Below, piece after piece: positions 42,865 through 51,172 of a DNA stretch of 64,000 nucleotides. Every line of letters begins with the position of its first letter. Position 1 is the first letter of the stretch. The translations under genes and the position numbers were made by a program. Origin of the DNA: Campylobacter showae (GTDB taxonomy: Bacteria; Campylobacterota; Campylobacteria; Campylobacterales; Campylobacteraceae); assembly GCF_004803815.1 (NCBI RefSeq), contig NZ_CP012544.1:372001-436000 (forward strand), read 5' to 3'. Below the pieces are notes generated by a model. It saw only the letters and a list, made by a program, of their open reading frames with translations, was not told the origin of the DNA and made no database searches.

Positions 42865-45800
42865 ATGCAAAAAAGTAAAAAAATCGCTCTTATTATCCTA
42901 GGCTCGCTTGCGGGCTTGCTGCTCATCTACACGCTCGCAGGCTTTTTAGGCGTTCCTTACGCACTCAAAAATACCTTGCCCACAAAGCTAAAAGATATAA
43001 ACGCTAGCCTTAGCGTGGCGGAGGCTAAATTTAACCCTTTTACCTTCGAGCTAAACGTCACACGCCCCGAGCTAAACACGACCGCGCCGCTTTTTAGCGC
43101 GGAGCAAATCGACGTCAAACTTAAGCCTTTTTCGCTCTTTAAAAAGCTAGCAGAAGTCGATATCTTGCGCCTAAAAAGCCCAAGCGTAAATATCGCTAGA
43201 GATAAAAACGGCACGCTAAATTTAGCTACGTTTTTAGGCGAGTCAAACGCTACTAGCACCGAAAACAACGAAACTAGTAGCATAAATTTCGCTCTAAACA
43301 GCACAAAGATAATCGGCGGCTCGTTTGCCTACTCGGACGAGAGTTTAAAGCAGCCTTTTAGCGCCAAATTTGAGGGCATAAACTACGAAATCTCAGGCAT
43401 AAATACCGAGCAAAATAGCGCGGGCAAGCACGTTTTTGACGCAAACTCCACGCTAGCGCAAAAGCTGGACTGGCAGGGCGGCATCGACCTCGCGCCGCTT
43501 CGCGTTTACGGCGAGCTTAGCCTAAAGGACTTTAACGTCCGCCCCGTCGCTCTTAGCTTCATCGATACGAAGGATCTACGCATAAATAGCGCGCTCGTAA
43601 ATGCAAAAACGAGCTACGAACTAAGTGCGGACGGCGGCGTTATCAAGGCTGCTTTAAAAAACGCAGCTTTAAATTTAAAGTCGTTTGAAGCGCAACTTGA
43701 TGGGCAAAATTTGAGCCTAGAGGAGCTTGATCTACCTGCCATCGAGGTAAATGCCGACGTTAGCGAAAAAAGAAGCTTTGCGGCCGATATTAGCGAGATA
43801 AAATTTAAAAACACGAGCTTTAAAGGCGAGGCGCAGGCAAATTTAAACAATCTAAATTTAAGCGGCGTCGCGCTTAAGGCCGATATAAACGAAAAGGGCG
43901 ATATAAACGCCTCCGCAGCGCTCAAAGCTCTGGGCGTTAGCGGGATAAATTTGACCGAAAAAAGCGTCGGCGAGATAAAGCTAAAAGACGCAAATGCAAG
44001 TGAGCTGGATGCTAAAATAAAAGGGCAAAATATCGCAGCTGGCCTAAAAAATTTGACGCTTAACGTCGCCTCCGCCCCGGTCGGTAAAAACAGTGCGGCA
44101 AGCCTAGAAAAGCTCGTTATAAACGCGCCTAAATTTACGCTGGAAAATAATGCCAGCACTGCTTCTATCGGCGAGATAAAAGCTCAAAAAATCGTGCTAA
44201 AAACTAAAAATAAAGAGATCGCCGCCGTCGCTGAAATCGGCGTGAAGGACGCGGATTTTGATCTAGCCAAAACTGCGCTTCGCATCGAAAGCGTAAGTAT
44301 AAATAAGCCTAAATTTGCAACCGATATAAAAGAAAACGGCGAGCTTAGCGCTATTAGTGAGCTTGGACTAAACGGCGAAAAAACAGCCGCTAAAAAAACA
44401 AATACAAAAAGCAAAACCGAAAGCGCGAAAAAACCTGCCAAATCTCAAAAAACGGCAGAAAAAAGCGCCGCGAAAAAAAGTAAAAAAACCGAGCAAAAAA
44501 GCGCTCAAGATGCAAAGAGCGGATTTAAATTTAGCGTCAAAAACGTCGCCGTTACGGGTGCGGATATAGGTATAACCCATATCTTTGAGGGGCAAAAGAT
44601 AGCGCACAAATTTGACGGACTAAATATAAATTTGCAAAATATCAGCGAAAATTTAGCTGCACCAGTGACCGCTAAAATCGACATGAAAAGCTCGCAAAAG
44701 CTAAATTTGGCTCTTAAGGGTAAAATCACGCCAGAGCCCCTAAGTATCGAAGCCGATATAAAACTAAATGACGCAAATCTGTCTCGCTACTTCGTCTACG
44801 CTAAAAACTATCTGGACGCGAGCCTAAAAAGCGGCGAGCTAAATGCCGAACTAAACGTAAAATACGCCGCGGACGCCTCCGTAAGCGGTAAGGCAAACAT
44901 CGCAAATATCGAGCTTGCGGACGGCTCTGGCGATAAGGTTTTTGCCTTTAAAAACCTCAAGCTATCTAAAATTTCGTTTGCGAAAAATTTTTTAAATTTA
45001 GAGCGAGTGACTCTGAGCGCACCGTTTTTAAAGGCGCATTTAAATAAAGAACGCGAACTAAATCTAAGCAGTCTAGTGAAAAAGAGTGAGAGCGAAAGTA
45101 CGCAAAATGCGGACGTAAAACAAGCCGCCCCTAAAAACGAAAAGGCCGCAGAGGCAGCAAAACAGCAGAAAAAAGAGGGCGAGTTTGACTTCGCTATCAA
45201 GAACATCCTCGTAGAAAACGGCGATGTAGACTTCTCCGACGCGTCGCTATTTATGCCGTTTGCGACTAAGATCACCAAGCTAGAAGGCGTGCTGATGGAT
45301 ATCGACAGTACTCGCCCGACGATGGGTACGTTTGAGGGCGTGGTCGGCAAGAGCGGCTTTAGCAAGATCGGGCTCAAGCTACTGCCGTACGACCCGAAAA
45401 AGAGCACGGAGGTCAAATTTAGCTTTAAAGATATCGATCTAGTCGACGTGACGCCTTATAGCGGGCAGTTTTTGGGCTACAAGATAGAAAAAGGCAAGCT
45501 AAATTTGACTCTAAACTACGATGTTAAGGACTCTAAGCTAAACGGTAGCAATGTCGTAAATCTAGACACGCTAACGCTTGGCGAAAAGGTCGAGTCTAAA
45601 GACGCGGTAGATTTACCTCTATCGCTTGCTATCTCGATCTTGAGCGATCAAAACAATCAGATAAACATCGATCTGCCGGTGACGGGCGACCTAAACGACC
45701 CAGACTTTAAATACGGCGGTATCGTCTGGGAAGCGGTTAAGAAGCTATTTGCCGACATCACGCTGGCTCCGTTTAGATTTTTGGGTAATATGCTAGGGTT

Positions 45801-46275
45801 AAGCAGCAATGATCTAAATACTATCGACTTTATGCCAGCAAATGCCGAGCTAATCGTATCCGAGCAGGCTAAGATAGCTGATTTTATCAAGCTAACGACG
45901 GCAAAACCTAAGATGAAGCTAAGCATCACTCCGGCCTACTCGGACGTGGACGTAACGGCGCTAAAAAACGCGAAACTAAACGAAAAAATCAGTCAAACGA
46001 TGGCGCAAACGGGCAAGGACTACGCAGGAGCGCTCGCATCGCTAGCTCCAAAAGAAAAAAGCAGCGACGAAAAGGCGCTGCGGGAGGCTGCGCTAAAAGG
46101 CATCGAGGTGAAAAAAGAGCAGCTGCTAGATCTCGCTAACGCAAGAGCTCAGGCTATCAAGGCGGCCCTAGCGCAGGCTGGACTGGCCGAAGATAGGGTG
46201 ACGGTTAAAAAGCCCGAAAAAACGGACGTCAAACAGGGCGAATACTCAAGCGTGATGATGGGCGTGGCGGACTAA
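42865..46275 (+). CDS. Large AsmA-like DUF748 protein
   Basis: The 1,136-residue protein has one N-terminal transmembrane helix (IALIILGSLAGLLLIYTLAGF) and a long periplasmic part of repeated beta segments, with the DUF748 signature near residues 850-960 (GEFDFAIKNILVENGDVDFS, LKLLPYDPKKSTEVKFSF, IEKGKLNLTLNYDVKDSKLN). AsmA-like proteins of this sort are thought to bridge inner and outer membranes and carry lipids. Residues about 505-551 form a Lys/Ala/Ser/Thr linker. The C-terminus (VIVSEQAKIADFIK-like, KMKLSITPAYSDVDV) resembles an OmpA-like or outer-membrane-facing end. No neighbour points to a specific job. Confidence 0.85.
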   Translation: MQKSKKIALIILGSLAGLLLIYTLAGFLGVPYALKNTLPTKLKDINASLSVAEAKFNPFTFELNVTRPELNTTAPLFSAEQIDVKLKPFSLFKKLAEVDILRLKSPSVNIARDKNGTLNLATFLGESNATSTENNETSSINFALNSTKIIGGSFAYSDESLKQPFSAKFEGINYEISGINTEQNSAGKHVFDANSTLAQKLDWQGGIDLAPLRVYGELSLKDFNVRPVALSFIDTKDLRINSALVNAKTSYELSADGGVIKAALKNAALNLKSFEAQLDGQNLSLEELDLPAIEVNADVSEKRSFAADISEIKFKNTSFKGEAQANLNNLNLSGVALKADINEKGDINASAALKALGVSGINLTEKSVGEIKLKDANASELDAKIKGQNIAAGLKNLTLNVASAPVGKNSAASLEKLVINAPKFTLENNASTASIGEIKAQKIVLKTKNKEIAAVAEIGVKDADFDLAKTALRIESVSINKPKFATDIKENGELSAISELGLNGEKTAAKKTNTKSKTESAKKPAKSQKTAEKSAAKKSKKTEQKSAQDAKSGFKFSVKNVAVTGADIGITHIFEGQKIAHKFDGLNINLQNISENLAAPVTAKIDMKSSQKLNLALKGKITPEPLSIEADIKLNDANLSRYFVYAKNYLDASLKSGELNAELNVKYAADASVSGKANIANIELADGSGDKVFAFKNLKLSKISFAKNFLNLERVTLSAPFLKAHLNKERELNLSSLVKKSESESTQNADVKQAAPKNEKAAEAAKQQKKEGEFDFAIKNILVENGDVDFSDASLFMPFATKITKLEGVLMDIDSTRPTMGTFEGVVGKSGFSKIGLKLLPYDPKKSTEVKFSFKDIDLVDVTPYSGQFLGYKIEKGKLNLTLNYDVKDSKLNGSNVVNLDTLTLGEKVESKDAVDLPLSLAISILSDQNNQINIDLPVTGDLNDPDFKYGGIVWEAVKKLFADITLAPFRFLGNMLGLSSNDLNTIDFMPANAELIVSEQAKIADFIKLTTAKPKMKLSITPAYSDVDVTALKNAKLNEKISQTMAQTGKDYAGALASLAPKEKSSDEKALREAALKGIEVKKEQLLDLANARAQAIKAALAQAGLAEDRVTVKKPEKTDVKQGEYSSVMMGVAD

Positions 46276-46737
46276 ATTTGCGCGGTTGCGGCCTTTGTCG
46301 TATGGTTTTGCTTGATTTTGAGTGCGTAATCGTTTATCCGCTTTGCTTACGCCAAAAGCATCTTGCGGATAAATTTGCAAATTTGACCCTCCCAGACCCG
46401 TACGGCAAAACGCTAAATTTGATTTAGTTAAATTTGACGCCAAGCTCTAGCGAGGCTTAAATTTCGCGTTTTCAGGATTGCAGTTTTTAAGGCCAAATTT
46501 GACGCGAGATAAATTCGCGATATTTTAAAGCTAGAGATAAAATTTGACTCAAAAATAGCTCTATTAAGGTAGTCAGCGTCGTATAATTTTTAAAAAGATT
46601 AGTTTGCCGACAGCCCGAGTTAGCGCGCTAGAAACTGAAATTTGAGCCGACAAAAGATAAAATTTATCCGCAAAAATCTACGAATTTAAGTTTTAGTTCG
46701 GTAAAATTAGATAAAAATTTTATAAAGGTTAATCGTT
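46276..46737. other. Gene-free region upstream of prs
   Basis: Nothing coding or RNA-like is recognised. It is dense in AAATTT words. The prs ribosome site AAAGG precedes ATG 46738, and TAAAAT near 46701 could serve as its -10 box. Confidence 0.45.
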
Positions 46738-47667
46738 ATGAGAGGTTACAAAATCTTTTCGGGTACCGCAAATCCGGCGTTTTCAAAGAAAATTTCGCAT
46801 TATTTATCGCTTCCGCTCAGCGAAGCCACGATCAAGCGCTTTAGCGACGGCGAGATCAGCGTACAGATCGGCGAGAGCGTGCGCGGCAAGGACATTTTCA
46901 TCATCCAGCCTACCTGCGCGCCGGCAAACGTAAATTTGATGGAGCTTTTGATCCTAACCGACGCGCTTAAGCGCAGCTCGGCTAGCTCGATAACGGCGGT
47001 GGTGCCGTACTTCGGCTACGCGCGCCAAGACCGCAAAGCCGCTCCTCGCGTGCCTATCACGGCAAAACTCGTGGCAAACATGATGCAAACGGCGGGCATC
47101 GACCGTGTCGTCACGATCGATCTTCATGCGGGCCAAATTCAGGGTTTTTTTGATATCCCCGTCGATAACCTCTACGGTTCGATCATCTTTAACGACCATA
47201 TCAAAAATAAAAATCTCAAAAATCCAATCATCGCTAGCCCCGATATCGGCGGCGTCGCGCGCGCTAGAAGCGTCGCAAAAGCCCTAAATCTCGATATCGT
47301 CATCGTCGATAAACGCCGCGAAAAAGCTAACGAAAGCGAAGTAATGAACGTAATCGGCGACGTGGCGGGCAAGGACGTGATCCTGGTCGATGATATGATC
47401 GATACGGGCGGCACGATAGTAAAGGCGGCAAAAGTCTTTAAAGAGCGCGGCGCAACCTCGGTGATGGCGTGCTGCACGCATGCGGTACTCTCGGGTAAGG
47501 CCTACGAAAACCTCGCAGATAGCGCGCTAGACGAGCTAGTGGTGACCGACACGATACCGCTACGCGAGGAAAACGAAAAGATAAAAGTACTCAGCGTAGC
47601 TCCGATTTTTGGCGAAGTGATCAGGCGCGTGTATCATAACGAAAGCGTAAATTCGCTATTTGACTGA
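46738..47667 (+). CDS. prs: Ribose-phosphate pyrophosphokinase
   Basis: Prs makes PRPP from ribose 5-phosphate and ATP for nucleotide, histidine and tryptophan synthesis. The class I signatures are FSDGEISVQIGESVRGKD near residue 36, VVPYFGYARQDRK near residue 90, DLHAGQIQGFFDIPVDNLYG near residue 128 and the PRPP loop ILVDDMIDTGGTI near residue 215. Length 309 is normal. It stands alone. Confidence 0.97.
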   Translation: MRGYKIFSGTANPAFSKKISHYLSLPLSEATIKRFSDGEISVQIGESVRGKDIFIIQPTCAPANVNLMELLILTDALKRSSASSITAVVPYFGYARQDRKAAPRVPITAKLVANMMQTAGIDRVVTIDLHAGQIQGFFDIPVDNLYGSIIFNDHIKNKNLKNPIIASPDIGGVARARSVAKALNLDIVIVDKRREKANESEVMNVIGDVAGKDVILVDDMIDTGGTIVKAAKVFKERGATSVMACCTHAVLSGKAYENLADSALDELVVTDTIPLREENEKIKVLSVAPIFGEVIRRVYHNESVNSLFD

Positions 47668-47714
47668 TTTTAGGCGGTGCTTTGGTCGCCGGTTTTGATT
47701 AAATTTACCCCTTA

Positions 47715-47741
47715 ACGGCGCATGCGACGAGTTTGCGCCGT
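47715..47741 (+). terminator. Hairpin after prs
   Basis: ACGGCGC / GCGCCGT form a perfect 7-bp stem with a 13-nt loop 48 nt after the prs stop. There is no T-run; weak terminator candidate. Confidence 0.35.
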
Positions 47742-47811
47742 AAAGATGCGGCTCGTGCCGATCAAATTTAACTGCGTCAAATTTACTCAAAAAGGACTGA
47801 AATTAAACGTA

Positions 47812-47849
47812 ACTTTTCACGTTTTTTTCACGGAGTGAAAAGTGAAATA
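47812..47849. repeat. TTTTCAC direct and inverted repeat cluster
   Basis: ACTTTTCAC (47812-47820) pairs with GTGAAAAGT (47835-47843) around a 14-nt loop. A second TTTTCAC lies in the loop and a second GTGAAA follows the right arm, so there are two direct and two inverted copies in 38 nt. It could be a hairpin or a multi-site regulator target; no gene start is near. Confidence 0.6.
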
Positions 47850-48050
47850 ATTTATATTATTTTGGTTAATTTTGTAATCTTAAATTTAATCCCAAAAGCC
47901 CATAAAATCGGCATTTGTCACTAAAAAATAACTTAAATTTATATAGCTTTAAATTTGGCAAAATTTCGAAATCAAACTTAACGATAAAAGCAAAATTTAA
48001 AAGTTATTCACATATAGCGAAGCGGTAAAATTTGAATCGAAATTTAAAAA

Positions 48051-48072
48051 GCGAGCCCGAATCCAGGCTCGC
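48051..48072 (-). terminator. Rho-independent terminator of yqhA
   Basis: On the minus strand GCGAGCC / GGCTCGC form a perfect 7-bp stem with an 8-nt loop followed by TTTTTAAATTT, 9 nt past the yqhA stop. Stem plus U-run is a classic terminator. Confidence 0.85.
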
Positions 48073-48080
48073 AAATGGCA

Positions 48081-48584
48081 TCAGTGCTCGCCCTTGTGTA
48101 GGAAATAAAGCCCCAAGCAAAGCGCCAAAATCGAGGCCGCAAGGTAGGTCATCTCAAGCGGCGTAGTGAAATTTGCGTGCAAAACGCGCTGGAAAAAGTT
48201 AACGATAAGCACCATGATGATGACTTTGCCAAGTTTATCCTTAAGCTCGTCGAGCGAGTGCACCTCGAGGACTTTGCTCTGTTTGGACTGCTTGAGCTCC
48301 TCGATTTCGGAGATAAACAGCTCGTAAATGCCGAAGCTAAAGATGTAAAGCACGAGCGCCATGAGGTAGAGGTCGATCGCGCCCACGATCTCGCCGACGA
48401 CTTCTGAGTGGAAGTTCTCCGGGTGAAAATCGCCGAAAAAGTAGTGATAAACGGCGACGAAAACCTTGCCTACGTCGTAGCTGGCGATGACGAAAAGCAC
48501 GATAGCGCCGAGCAAGCCAAACACCACGGGAAGCAGCGTGAAGTTGTTGCTAAAGAGCAGAATTTTTTCAAAAGATTTACGCAT
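48081..48584 (-). CDS. yqhA: YqhA family inner-membrane protein (UPF0114)
   Basis: The 167-residue protein has four hydrophobic helices (LLPVVFGLLGAIVLFVIAS, AIDLYLMALVLYIFSFGIYE, KVIIMVLIVNFFQRVLH, ASILALCLGLYFLHKG) and the family block FSFGIYELFISEI. UPF0114 proteins are of unknown function. AAAGGAAATTA precedes the ATG and TATAAA lies upstream at 48617-48622. A strong terminator follows, so it is a one-gene unit. Confidence 0.88.
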   Translation of the reverse strand: MRKSFEKILLFSNNFTLLPVVFGLLGAIVLFVIASYDVGKVFVAVYHYFFGDFHPENFHSEVVGEIVGAIDLYLMALVLYIFSFGIYELFISEIEELKQSKQSKVLEVHSLDELKDKLGKVIIMVLIVNFFQRVLHANFTTPLEMTYLAASILALCLGLYFLHKGEH

Positions 48585-48616
48585 TAATTTCCTTTGTTGA
48601 AAAATAAAACGCGTAT

Positions 48617-48622
48617 TTTATA
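48617..48622 (-). promoter_or_regulatory. Candidate -10 box for yqhA
   Basis: Minus-strand ATTATAAAATACG contains TATAAA 33 nt before the yqhA ATG, in the 101-nt gap behind the 48686-51172 gene. Confidence 0.4.
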
Positions 48623-48685
48623 ATATTTTCCTTAAAGATTAGGCTCATAAACTAGCAAAGATAACTGGAGCTAAAAAGTAAAAAT

Positions 48686-51172
48686 TTAATCGTATTCTTC
48701 ATAAATATCTCTTTTTTCTTCCATTTCCGCTTCTTTTGTATATTGCTCGGCAAACTTGCGCATAGCTGCTGCAAATCTAGTAAAACCTTCCGCATCAAGG
48801 GCTTCGGCTTTTTCTTGATTTTTCTTAGCAAGCTCTCGCTCTTCCCACCCGTAAGTAAAGGTATGCATTCCGCGCCGATTAAAAAGCGCGAGCGTGAATT
48901 CGGAGCGTATTTTGTCGGCATCCCGCTCATCTAAAATATCGGCCACGGCCTTATGTATCCAAAGCCCGCCCGGATCAGCAGGCGCGTAGGTTAAACTTTG
49001 TCCGATATAGTGCCTGGCAACTCCTATATGCCCCATCTCTTCGGTGATCCTTTTGGCTTCTTTGATCCACTCTTTAAGCGTATTTTCGTCGAAATTTTCA
49101 TCTTCTTTAACTCCTGGACAAAGTTTCCATTCATATAAAATATCGCAGGCATTTTCGGCCAGATAGCGTTTATTCTCATCTATTTCTTTAGTATCGTCGC
49201 TTTTGTCATGTTTGGACCGAAAGGCAAGGGCAATCATATCGGCAAAGAATTGCGGATCAGAAGCGAGTTTTTTCTCGATTGCGGTATGGGATTTTTCTCT
49301 TGAAAATCTTTTTAACCAAGGAAAGAAATTAAATTCGATTTTAAGTAGCACGTCTTGATCAATCGTTTTTGATTTTTGAAGGCAATTAATTAGCTCAACT
49401 ACATCATAGGCCACATAGCTATAGTCGGTAAGTTCTTGCTTACCGCTTTTACTATCAAGGACCGAGATAAGCGAACGAACCGCTAAGGCTTCATTAATTT
49501 CGGCTTTATTTGCCCTGTGAGCAGCGCAGATGACGGCTGCACCTTCGCGCCCATGCATAAGCAATTTTTCGGTTGCTTCATTTAGATAGCCGTCTGATTC
49601 ATAAGGATTAACTTTGACGTTTTTCCAGTACAGACCCTCGCTATTTTCTCCTAAATATTTAGAAACCGTTTCCCATACCTCTTCATTGAAAGGTAAAAGC
49701 AACAGAAATTTAGCGCGTTGCTCTAAAGACCAATCTTTTTGCATAATCATATCAACCCAATCAATGCCGATTTTATAAAATTTGATCCGTGCATACCCGC
49801 TTAAAACCTGCTTTTCAACTTCATCATTTGAATCAAGAAATGTTGGCAATAGTTCATTTTCAATCAAATCATATTCTATTTCGTCCAAAGCTCGACCTAC
49901 ATCAAATGGCGAAGCTACTTTTTTGGCAAAATTTATACAACTCATCAAGCCTCCGATATCCAAAATTTCCTTTATGGCGGAATTGCGTTTTTTAGCGAGC
50001 TTTTCTATTTGTTTATCATAGCTATCATCTTCGTCCAACAACTCAAAAACTACGCCATTAAATAAATAACGATATTTTATTTCCGGCGAAGATGGCGCAA
50101 GACTATCGGCTAAGTTTTCGATTTTGCAAAGTTCTTCTTCGAGCAATGCCCAGTTAGTATCAGAAAATTTTCTATGGCGACGCACAATCTCATCAAGTTT
50201 TTCCCAAACTAAATAGAGCTTTTCTTCGGGCAAATTTATTATGCTATCCGATAAGCAATGATCAAGAATAAAATCATATGCATTTTTGGGTAAATTTGAA
50301 AGCCTTTCTATAAGCTCAATAAATTTATCCACGTCTTCTTTTGCTAAATCAATCACAAGCTCAGATAGCACGGTAATTTGCTCCAAATATTCATCTTGAA
50401 ATACGCCATCCTTCCAATCTAAAGGTATAAAATCTCGCCAAATAGGACGGTAGTTTCCGCTTGTAGTGTGGCAACCTTCCGGAAGCAACTCTAGCAGCAG
50501 GGACCATCCGATTTTGGGTTGATTTTTTATCACGGCTTTGATCGCCGCTTTTCTTTTATCAAATTTTGCGGCAGTTTGCACATGCCAAGGTAAAAATATA
50601 TTCACAAGCGATCTTATAGGACGATTTGCCCAAGATCCGCCGGGATCAATAGAGGCAAGATCCGCCAAGACAACCGCTACTCTTGATAAATAATCAGGGG
50701 ACCATGCTAACCCTTCAAGAGCCCACAACAGGCCGCACATATAATTACGACCTTCGATTCCGCCTCCCTCTTGTTCAAATATTTCATGAAAAGGGGAATT
50801 TGAAATATCAACCAATGACGACTCTACAGCATCAAGAAATTCGCTGGGCGCGGCTTCTGCTAAAAGCGGTAAGTAGTAATCTATACTCGCCCATCGCTCC
50901 CAATCCGCCCCATCAAGCAATGTGCGCACAATAAAATTTACAGTGTTTAAAGCCTCATTGCAAGAGCAGTTACTAAGCGCTTTAGGGCGACTACCCATCA
51001 AAGCAAGCGTTTGAGAAATTCCTTTTCTAATATTTTGCGAATAGTTTAATTGTTTTCCATAAATACTAGCGGCACATCGTTCTTCCTTTGGTAGATCAAG
51101 CGCCGGATCTCTTTCTTCTAAAGATGAAATCGCCATATTCTTAAAACGGGCTAGATCGTCATTCGAGATCAT
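48686..51172 (-). CDS. Large helical-repeat protein, second part of a putative defence cassette
   Basis: I do not recognise a named family. From ATG 51172 the product is 828 residues, almost wholly alpha-helical and acidic, with no transmembrane segment, resembling an alpha-solenoid. Blocks such as GGSWANRPIRSLVNIFLPWH, ADPGGLWIHKAVADILDERD and WEERELAKKNQEKAEALDAE look conserved-family-like. The ORF overlaps the upstream 460-residue gene by 14 nt and its first residues ISNDDLARFKNMA read as a continuation of it, so the two may be one protein split by a 2-base deletion. GGAGG is only 2 nt before the ATG. AAATTT words are sparser here than around it, hinting at transfer. Confidence 0.75.
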   Translation of the reverse strand: MISNDDLARFKNMAISSLEERDPALDLPKEERCAASIYGKQLNYSQNIRKGISQTLALMGSRPKALSNCSCNEALNTVNFIVRTLLDGADWERWASIDYYLPLLAEAAPSEFLDAVESSLVDISNSPFHEIFEQEGGGIEGRNYMCGLLWALEGLAWSPDYLSRVAVVLADLASIDPGGSWANRPIRSLVNIFLPWHVQTAAKFDKRKAAIKAVIKNQPKIGWSLLLELLPEGCHTTSGNYRPIWRDFIPLDWKDGVFQDEYLEQITVLSELVIDLAKEDVDKFIELIERLSNLPKNAYDFILDHCLSDSIINLPEEKLYLVWEKLDEIVRRHRKFSDTNWALLEEELCKIENLADSLAPSSPEIKYRYLFNGVVFELLDEDDSYDKQIEKLAKKRNSAIKEILDIGGLMSCINFAKKVASPFDVGRALDEIEYDLIENELLPTFLDSNDEVEKQVLSGYARIKFYKIGIDWVDMIMQKDWSLEQRAKFLLLLPFNEEVWETVSKYLGENSEGLYWKNVKVNPYESDGYLNEATEKLLMHGREGAAVICAAHRANKAEINEALAVRSLISVLDSKSGKQELTDYSYVAYDVVELINCLQKSKTIDQDVLLKIEFNFFPWLKRFSREKSHTAIEKKLASDPQFFADMIALAFRSKHDKSDDTKEIDENKRYLAENACDILYEWKLCPGVKEDENFDENTLKEWIKEAKRITEEMGHIGVARHYIGQSLTYAPADPGGLWIHKAVADILDERDADKIRSEFTLALFNRRGMHTFTYGWEERELAKKNQEKAEALDAEGFTRFAAAMRKFAEQYTKEAEMEEKRDIYEEYD

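Larger units (their letters stand above)
47668..48080. other. Gene-free region between prs and yqhA
   Basis: It contains the hairpin after prs, a TTTTCAC/GTGAAAA repeat cluster (47812-47849) and the yqhA terminator at the far end. No gene is visible. Confidence 0.5.

Noticed and set aside
44808-45416. 202-codon minus-strand ORF inside the DUF748 gene
   Set aside because: Shadow ORF with Phe/Ser-rich composition over a continuous gene.
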